Shown here piece after piece: positions 56,501 to 64,000 of a stretch of 64,000 bases of DNA. The DNA is taken from contig CM055871.1 of NCBI GenBank assembly GCA_029582165.1, positions 32,129,802 to 32,193,801 of the forward strand, given 5' to 3'. The notes under the pieces are model-generated. The model did not search any database. It was not told where the DNA came from and saw only the letters and a program-made list of their open reading frames with translations. A program made the position numbers and the translations under genes. Positions within the stretch are counted from its first letter, which is position 1; each line of letters starts with the position of its first letter. This DNA is from Portulaca oleracea (lineage: Eukaryota; Streptophyta; Magnoliopsida; Caryophyllales; Portulacaceae).

Positions 56501-57012
56501 CGATCCTCATAAGTTCAATCCGTCCAAATTTGATGTAAGTATGGTTATGTAACAACCTTCATTCATTTAAATAATTTGCAAATAATATTACGTATATTAT
56601 ATAGATAAGACTGCTTTACATTAAAAAAAAAACTAAATATGTTTTACTGTGTTCGTGTACGTAAAAAAAATAAAAATTACAGGATGAGCCAAAACCTTAT
56701 AGTTTTTTAGCCTTCGGTGCGGGTGGAAGGACATGTCTTGGGATGAATCTTGCTAGAGCCATGATGCTTGTATTCCTCTATCGACTAGTCACGACTTACA
56801 AGTGAGTTTTCTATGTATGAAGTATGAAGTATCGTTAATGACACTCATTAATTAATATGCATTCTTAATATATGCATTAATTAGCATGTTAATGACGCTG
56901 AGAACATGTTTGTCTTAGGTGGAAGGTGACTGATCCCGATTTAAGCATTGAAAAATGGTCGTTATTTGCCAAGTTGAAGAGAGGATGTCCAATCGAGGTT
57001 ACACCTATGTAA
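51403..57012 (+). CDS. CYP722: Cytochrome P450, CYP722-like (CYP85 clan)
   Basis: Ten exons: 51,403-51,668; 52,323-52,644; 53,264-53,413; 54,347-54,560; 55,157-55,236; 55,690-55,776; 56,239-56,317; 56,428-56,534; 56,683-56,801; 56,919-57,012. All have GT-AG introns, matching phases and an open 505-aa frame. Visible: ER membrane anchor (about 12-31), proline hinge PPGSRG (53-58), I-helix AGQDTTAS (317-324), ExxR ESLR (377-380), heme motif FGAGGRTCLG with Cys453. Stretches GETHVFVSSTES, ITFKAMCKML, ESLRMASVVPWFPR and DARSIH point to CYP722 rather than CYP707A. CYP722 enzymes act on carlactonoic-acid-type strigolactone precursors; the substrate here is inferred. The start is the ATG before the anchor. 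Introns 3, 4 and 6 carry repeats; a Stowaway begins 16 bp after the stop. Confidence 0.85.
53452..53524. repeat. (AAT)n microsatellite in P450 intron 3
   Basis: About 24 uninterrupted AAT units between exon 3 and the rest of intron 3; likely polymorphic. Confidence 0.92.
53626..54167. mobile_element. Possible decayed solo LTR in P450 intron 3
   Basis: Begins TGTTGTTGGGTTGCACCC and is followed near 54,167 by ATGGTATTGGATCT, which resembles a mutated iMet primer-binding site. No terminal CA, second LTR or target duplication is visible, so this is weak. Confidence 0.3.
54662..54923. mobile_element. Stowaway MITE in P450 intron 4
   Basis: CTCCCTCTGTTTTACATTAA at the left pairs with TTAATATGAAACGGAGGGAG at the right, and TA flanks both ends (54,660-54,661; 54,924-54,925). 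262 bp, non-coding. Confidence 0.88.
55845..56097. mobile_element. Tourist-like (PIF/Harbinger) MITE in P450 intron 6
   Basis: Left end AGTCCCGTTCTTTTATGCGG and right end CCGCATAAAAAAGCGGGGCC are inverted. TAA is duplicated at 55,842-55,844 and 56,098-56,100, the PIF/Harbinger target type. 253 bp with GTGGTGAATTG-like internal words. Confidence 0.82.
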
Positions 57013-57027
57013 TTAGGATTGTTATTA

Positions 57028-57242
57028 CTCCTTCCATCTCAAATTAATTGACACTTTGATTAAATTTTGACCATTAATTATTCACAAATTATAATGAGTT
57101 ACAATATGAAATTACCTATATTGTAAACTTTAGTAACATATTTTACTAATGACAATAATTTCATATTGTAACTCATTGTGATTTGTGAGTAATTAACGAT
57201 CAAAATTTTATTGAATTGTCAATTAATTTGGGACGGAGGGAG
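57028..57242. mobile_element. Stowaway MITE in the P450 3' UTR
   Basis: CTCCTTCCATCTCAAATTAA pairs with TTAATTTGGGACGGAGGGAG; TA flanks at 57,026-57,027 and 57,243-57,244. It lies 16 bp past the stop codon, so the 3' UTR must run into or through it. Confidence 0.88.
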
Positions 57243-57244
57243 TA

Positions 57245-60200
57245 TATAACACTTCATTTCCTTACCTTAGGATGGTGCTAATTAATTGTAATAATAGATG
57301 CTGATATTGTCGCTAAAGAAATAACGAATTGTAAGTGCCGAACATCAAATACTTGTATTTGTTTATTTTGCTGGTAAACACACCCATCTTATTCTTGCTG
57401 ATCTTGTTCAAGGTTAACGGTTTGAGGTTGAGGTAGAAAACTAAACATATAAGACTGTTGTCCTGTGAAATTGATTAAATGTTAATTTCAACAAAAAAAA
57501 TGATATAATTAAATAATTGAAGAATGTTATCATTCATCTTTTTACACATAAGTTTCATAATCAAAAGATCTCAACAAAAAAAAAAAAAAAAAACAGTTTC
57601 ATAATCATAAAGTCATGTGTGTGTGATATATATTTGTGGACGTTGAACATACCAATGAGAGTGTCTTATTTTCACTTATCAGAATATCCAGCAAATGTTA
57701 AAAGTTCACAATTAATTATTGCTTGGGATTGTTGAACACCTTATTTTTGTAAAGCCGTAAAACTTGTGAACTTTAGGTATAAGATGCATGAAAAGTATGT
57801 ATATTGTAATTAGAAGTCTATTATTACTGAAAAAAACCTCCAGTTAATTAGAATTGATGATCTCTACGTCAGTTGCTTTACTACCTAAGTTTAACCACAG
57901 TGTTCAAAGTTATCTTCTTCACTAGAATAGTAGAGTTAGAATCTTGAAGGGCACGACTTTTTTATTTATTTATTTATTTTGCTAGAAAGTGTGGTACTCT
58001 TGACCTAGCATGGGGATTATATTTCTTGTGGGTATGATTTTAGTGTTCGGTTTGAGCATAATGACTGTAACACTCAATTTCTGCTACATATTATGTCTAT
58101 ATTTTGCAGAGAGAACCTAATTTAAAAATTACCTAGTCCAAGAAATTTTTTTATGAAACACATGTACTTCATATAGAGAATAGATCAATAGAATCACTAA
58201 TTTAGATAACATCGTGTCAGTCACATAGGGGATAAAGCATTTAGGCGGGACATAGCCACGGTCCTCCCTAATCTTTTTACAAAAATGATAAATGTCTTGT
58301 GTAAGACACATATTTTGTATCTTGTCATTATAAAAAAATATATATATTTGTAAATTAAATTGGAAAAAAGTTACATGATTGACTTCTATAACTATAGTAA
58401 ATATATATAAATTGTATAAAATCACACTTTTATCTATATTTTTAAAATTTACAAAAAGGCGTCTAAAATATACCCAACGAATGAGGTTCATTCGTTAGGA
58501 TGTCAATTTTAATTATTGGCGTAGCCAACACATTACAAGCTTCTTATAATTGATAATTAATAGTATCTATCAAAAAAATTAAAGTTAAAAATAATATAAG
58601 GAGCAAGACACTTAAGCAGTGTCTTGCCTTAAGACACATATTATCACCCATCTTTTTATTATATAACTAATTTTAATGTTATAGTCCCGATGGATAAAAT
58701 GTTGAACCTAATTTATAATTGTATCTGCCTTCACTTCTGATCATATCATTGTCTATGTGAATGAATGTACGTAGTAGATTAGGTTCATAAAAGTACAATA
58801 ACAACCAGTAATATAATTAATTATGAAATGAAAGAACTAAATGTGGTTATATTTTGTTTGATTCATCTTTTGTGTTGAACTGTTGATGGTTTGTTTAGGA
58901 ATCTAGGAGCATATTTGTAGTTAGGGATATAAAATAATGTGTAAGACTGGACTCAACTGAGCATGTCCATGCATGACAGCTAGCCACATCTAATATATAA
59001 TATACACCTCATATGGATAAGGTCGCTTTCATTTTATGGCAATTTACGATAATTACATAACAATGAAATTAAGATGTCGTTTTTATATAATAACGAAAAG
59101 CAACCATGGTGTAGGCCGTAGGGTTCTATATTAGCTTAAGACCCTCTTCTTTTATTTGGTGAATGAAGTGTGATAATGGTATGGTATGATTAAATTAAGA
59201 ATTGTGTCATATGACGTGGTACAATGTGGTAAGTTATGGTAAGAATAGTTGATGTATTAGGTGAGGAGAAAGAAATGTAAAAAGTACGATAAAAGTAAAA
59301 ATTATGGTTGTTGTGATTATGGAATCATTTCAACCAAATGCTTAAGCTACTAGTTGTAGGCCAAATGATGTTTTTATATTCTAACAGTAATAAAGTGTCA
59401 TATGATATGATAATATGTATAGTTTATGGTTAGTGTAATAAATTGTGATAGATACATGCAGTCAAAGTCACCTCCTAAGATAAGATCAGGCAGATTAAAA
59501 AAAGACATCCAACTGCATTCATAGTAGGACAAGCTAGTAACATTCATTATGTTCTGCTTGAAAGGGATGCATCAAAACATACCACATTGCATATTGGCTA
59601 GAATATTTGTATACTAATATTACGCAAAAAATTGACCTTTCTCCTAATGAAAACTCCACTCATCATACATAAATTTTTTAAAGAAAAATATATTTTATTC
59701 TATATAAAAATTATCAGCAGCCTATTCTTTTCGTGTGCAAGATTGGATAGAGTACATTTATCAAATTTTCACGTACATACCTAACATTTCTATTAACTCA
59801 AATTTTAGAGTCGTTAAAAGTTTTGGTTCGCTCCATTTCGAGTCTGGATGCATGATTCGACATCTATTTGATACCTCTTTTTCGGGGTTATTTTGGGTAA
59901 GACAATTTCAAACTAACCTAAATTTAAGTTATGACATAAACTTAGGTTCATATCACGAAAATAAGAAAAACATTGAATTCTTATCTAGAATAATTTGGTC
60001 AAAGTCAAAATTCGAACAAAAAATCTACATTCACGTTTGATTTATTTCAGTCGGGACCAACCAGGACTTTTAGGTCAAACTATTTTTTTTTTTAAAACTG
60101 CCCTACCAAATATTTTTAATTGACCTTCCACATGTTACCTTAGTATAATTATTCAAACTCACTTACCCCTTACCTAACCTTAAGTGCAAACACAGAAGAC

Positions 60201-60847
60201 CCTAGGGACATGACTTTCGTAGGGACATGACTTTCGCAGCTTGCATGGGGAAGACTCTAGGAACTAGGAAGTTCCTATGACATGCACCAAGAAATGAATT
60301 ATATGTTGAATAAATAGCATAGGTTGGTACAAATATGTTGTACCTTAGCTGGGCTGCATGTGTGATCACTCAGTAGTTGGTACTACTACTACTACATCGC
60401 TTCTTTGTAGGGCTGTGCTGCCCTTTGAAATTATTTTTGATAATAAAACTCACGACTTATATTGTCTGTCCACAGTGCTGTTTGTTAAGAAATTAACATA
60501 AAAGGAATAAGATATTTTAAAGCTTACTTTATTGGTTTGCATAAATGTGGCTATCCAATTAAATTTCGACATATTATATTGGTCTTCTTTTATCATTTAT
60601 TGCATGTACCAAGGAGACAAAAATAGCTGTTTTTGACATGCATGTTAACGTTCCTAGTTTCTTTATTATGTCGGTTATCAATCTAATGTACTACAGTATA
60701 ATCCCTAGCTAGTAGCTAATTATCAGAAAACAAAAATGTTCACTCCCTTGGTTTTTATAAGTTTATCGTCCCATTTCCCATGGAGAAAACTTTTATCATT
60801 AATTATTTTGTTGATATATATCATGATTCATTGTATAAAATTGATAA
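57245..60847. other. Intergenic, no gene seen
   Basis: AT-rich with only short ORFs. 58,445-58,680 is an inverted copy of the repeat at 32.6-32.85 kb (GGCGTCTAAAATATACC, ACACTTAAGCAGTGTCTTG). 59,135-59,345 has GTGGTAAGTTATGG-type words like the Tourist-like family. AGGGACATGACTTTCG is duplicated in tandem at 60,207-60,240. Confidence 0.5.
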
Positions 60848-61551
60848 TGTACGTTGGGATTCAACATGAGTGAAAATATCCCACATCGTAAATGTAAAGA
60901 GAAAGGATATGGTATATAAATCAAGTGGGATACTCCTCTTAATACCAATTGGTTTTAAGATGGAACCTCACTTAACTTGTGCATCATGGGTCTTGGTTGA
61001 AGTGGGCTCCCCCTTGGATCTCCCCAACAAGTGGTATCAGAGTCGATGACTCTTTCGGCAGGCGCGTGCAAGGTGCGTGCGGGAAGATCATCATGGATAG
61101 AAGTAGGGACCATGGCGCGTGTGCGGCTGGATCTCCTGAATGCGCAGAGGGTGGCATGAGATCAGGTGGAGCAAGGTGCGACTCTGTGGAGTAAGGTGCG
61201 GCTGGGACTCTTGAGGCAGAGTGGTGGCATGAGACTCAGGTGGAGTAGGGTGCAGCTCTATAGAGTAAATTAGTACTGCGGCTATGATGGGCTCTTGATG
61301 ATGACTTGAAACCTTGGCAAAAAAAGGCTTCCGATCAAGGGGGAGAGACTCATGTGTGAAGGGGGAGATTGTTGAGATTCACCCATGAGTAAAAATGTCT
61401 CACATCGTAAAAGTAAAGAGAAAGGACATGGTATATAAGTCAATTACGTGGGTTACTCTTTTAATATCAATTGATTTTAAGATGGAACCTCACTTAACTT
61501 GTGTACCATGAGCTTTGGTTGAAGTGGGCTCCCCCTTGGATCTCCCCAACA
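60848..61551 (+). mobile_element. TRIM retrotransposon with 182-bp LTRs
   Basis: LTR1 60,848-61,029 and LTR2 61,370-61,551, each 182 bp and ending GATCTCCCCAACA; LTR2 starts TGTTGAGATTC. The PBS TGGTATCAGAG starts at 61,032 and the PPT GAAGGGGGAGA precedes LTR2. GATAA flanks the element (60,843-60,847; 61,552-61,556). The roughly 340-bp internal region has no gag or pol, only a short fortuitous ORF. Direction is + from PBS to PPT. Confidence 0.9.
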
Positions 61552-61556
61552 GATAA

Positions 61557-62035
61557 TAATAGACTTACAAGAAAAACTACAATTAGAAAAATATAAAATT
61601 ATATTTTATTGATAACATATAAAAAATTATTAGAAAAACTCCAATTTTACTATTCTTGAATTTGTGCAAAATGGCTATTGATAACATTCAACAATAGTCG
61701 ATCAACATGTAAACTTCAAGCATAGTATATTTCATGACGCTTTTCAACTTTAGTAATTAGTTTATCTATGTTTGTTAGCGTGTAAACTAATCATTAGATC
61801 TGCAATTATAAGCCTAAATTTTTATTGAGATAGTTCATATATTAGGAATGAGCGAAAAAATCGGGAATCTTGGTCCCAACCCGCTCCCGATCAAGTTCTG
61901 GTCCGAAAATATGGGTTTGACACTATCACCAAAAATGAGATCCTGGCCAACTGTGAGAGTGGGACTGGGACATAACCTCAATTGCCGCTTCCAGCCCCGG
62001 TTCTCGACTGCGTATATGTGTGTGTATATATATAT
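61557..62035. other. Intergenic, possible MITE remnant
   Basis: No gene. 61,850-61,990 has CCCGCTCCCGATC and GTGGGACTGGGAC words that recur at 62,385-62,525, suggesting the halves of a GC-rich MITE split by the (AT)n-linked element. Confidence 0.4.
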
Positions 62036-62128
62036 ATGGAAATTGGATTATAATAATCTCTACTTTTGCAAATTGGATGGCAATAATCCCTACTTTCAAT
62101 TTGTATTCTAGTGGTTCAAATCCAATTT

Positions 62129-62130
<2 letters not shown>
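62036..62130. mobile_element. Small (AT)n-linked repeat element, inverted copy
   Basis: Reverse-complement match to 41,755-41,836 (GCAAATTGGATGGCAATAAT, AGTGGTTCAAATCC), again bordered by AT runs. Confidence 0.5.
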
Positions 62131-62211
<81 letters not shown>

Positions 62212-62226
62212 CACACACACACACAT
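62131..62226. repeat. (AT)n(AC)n microsatellite
   Basis: About 75 bp of AT repeats followed by ACAC repeats. Confidence 0.92.
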
Positions 62227-64000
62227 GTTCATACACACATACATATATATCCTACCTGACTTTTGTTGCAAAAATTTCTGACATTTGAGAAAATTGATTT
62301 CATTTGTGTTGGCTATGGATGGAAATTACAAGTTGCGTAAAGGTTAAGACATTGAGACCAAAATTTCTCAGTTTATTTCCATCTCCCAGTAGGACCGGGA
62401 GTGTGAGCAAAAGTTTGCTCCTGAATACAACTAGGACTAGGAATGTACGTAAAAGTTTGTTTCCCATCACAACTGGGAATGGGAGTGGGACCTCTAAAGA
62501 TTACTGGGATCCTGGTCCGGTCGCATGATTAAAGAAAGCGTTTGCAAGGAAGTATTGTCATTGATAAATTATAAGGATATAATAGTAATTATAATATTTT
62601 TTATTTGTACCAAAACAAATATCAAAGAAATTGTTACCACCAAAATTTGAACCTCTAATTCAAAGGAAAAACCTACAATTTTTATACCACTAGACCACCA
62701 TATGTTTAGATAATATTTTTCTTAATATACATTGTCTATTTCCCTCTTTCACATTGGAACAGTCATTAACTTCATTTTATTTTTTTGGGTTTCTATTTTC
62801 TCCAATTTACATTATATTATTATTATTTTTTAATTCCTTTTAGGTTTTATGTTGTTATCTTACATTTTTTGATATTTTGTGCAAAGTATCTATCTATGTA
62901 TCTATGTTATACATAAAAAGAGAAGGCCTTCTGGTCTGTAAATTCAAAATTGCCAATTTTGCCCATTTTCTTATTTAAAATATATGGATATAATTATAAT
63001 CTATAATAAAAGAAAAATAATTTGGATGAGAAATATAGTTATTTCTCCTCTCTGCCAACTTTCCCTAATATATTGCTGATGCCTATAGACACTCCCAAGT
63101 CTCAACTGCCCTCATTCGGTGCACTAATGGAATTTTTTTCCAACAATTTTATGGTTACTAATTAGTAGGATGCCTAATTTATCAACATTAATTCCCTTTT
63201 CGTCATCCATATTCTACAAATTATCAAGAGAAATAGCCAGGAATGCTAGAAACTAAACCTGGAAAGTAGAAGTAGTACTTGCTGAAATTTCGCATCCCAC
63301 CCACTTTTTACCCCTAATTAAATTAAGTGATGGTAGGAGTCTTATCTCAAAACACATTTTGCGAGTCTAACCCTTCCCTGAAGCAATATTTTTAATGATT
63401 TTCCACATCAATTTTTTAATAATAAGTATTAATTATCAATTATAAGAACATTCGTTACATATCAATGGGCACAAATTATGCCCTAATCAAATCAATCCAG
63501 TTCGTTAGACTTATTTTAGGCGTTTTTTGTAAATATAAAAATTAATATAAACAAATCTATTCTTCTTATTTTACCATTTTAGCACACGCATTTTGATAAT
63601 TAAATTGGAAGGAGTTTTTCATTTAAAAAGTACAAATAGCTGTACTTACCTTATTTTAGTTAATTTATCATCTTCATAAATCTCAAATTTGTTTAAGCTA
63701 CATAACTTGAACTTTATATAATAAATAATTATCCTAATCTTATAACATTTTTTCTAACTTTTTTTTTATTACAATCAATCATTATTTCATGTCGTCTCTT
63801 ATATAAATTTTTTTTGTGTTTTTTATAAAAAATTTTGGATCTCTTTAAATGCAAAAGGGATGTACTTGAACTTTTAAAAAGTTAAGGTTGAGAAAAATAA
63901 TGAAAAATATAATTATCATAATTGACAGATTATATTTTACAAAAAAAAAAGCTAGATATATAAAACATTATATTTATAGAATAGTATTTTTTTTAGAACC
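62227..64000. other. Intergenic to window end, no gene seen
   Basis: AT-rich. 63,320-63,540 is a further copy of the dispersed repeat (TAGGAGTCTTATCTC, CGTTAGACTTATTTTAGGCG) seen at 32.3-32.85 kb and 58.5 kb. Nothing protein-like was recognised. Confidence 0.5.

Noticed and set aside
60979..61194. 71-codon ORF starting MHHGSWLKWAPPW
   Set aside because: It spans LTR1 and the internal region of a TRIM; the codon content is random and there is no homology pattern.

Overview
The window is nuclear DNA of a flowering plant, probably a eudicot. It is AT-rich, has genes with canonical plant introns, and carries Stowaway, Tourist-like, hAT-like and CACTA MITEs, L1-type LINE pieces, TRIM elements and a Tat-lineage Ty3/gypsy retrotransposon. 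The species cannot be named from the sequence. No rRNA, tRNA or CRISPR array was seen.

Only two host genes look intact. The first (34,850-38,281, +) is a four-exon SABATH carboxyl methyltransferase of 365 aa. It has conserved SAM-binding motifs, a TATA box about 90 bp upstream of the ATG and a probable GC-AG first intron. The second (51,403-57,012, +) is a ten-exon cytochrome P450 of 505 aa in the CYP85 clan, best matched to CYP722. Every splice phase closes and the I-helix, ExxR and heme motifs are present. They lie about 13 kb apart, on the same strand, and both carry MITEs in their introns.

Layout: 1-5.4 kb holds Stowaway MITEs, a long foldback, an RNase H relic and CACTA remnants. 5.4-7.0 kb is a patchwork of captured host gene fragments (SERK-type LRR exons on +, a GC-rich ARM-like fragment on -). 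8.3-9.1 kb resembles a Copia LTR. 9,908-31,442 is a 21.5-kb composite of a Tat/Retand-like element flanked by the 5-bp duplication GATAT. It contains two degenerate gag-pol copies, inverted LTR pieces, 113-bp and 78-bp tandem repeats and two copies of an antisense ORF relic. Its empty target site is preserved in a paralogous repeat at about 3.4 kb. 32.9-33.5 kb is a small retroposed insert with a 17-bp target duplication. 38.4-41.0 kb is an L1-type LINE that keeps ORF1 but lacks ORF2. 42.7-46.0 kb is a nest: an LTR on the minus strand, interrupted by an inverted TRIM composite with TSD TAAGT, itself interrupted by a hAT-like MITE. 60.8-61.6 kb is a cleanly bounded 704-bp TRIM.

The two host genes encode enzymes of families used in hormone and specialised metabolism (carboxyl methylation, oxidation of apocarotenoid/terpenoid-type acids), but the sequence alone does not show that they share a pathway. 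Most of the remaining DNA is the product of transposition, nesting and decay.
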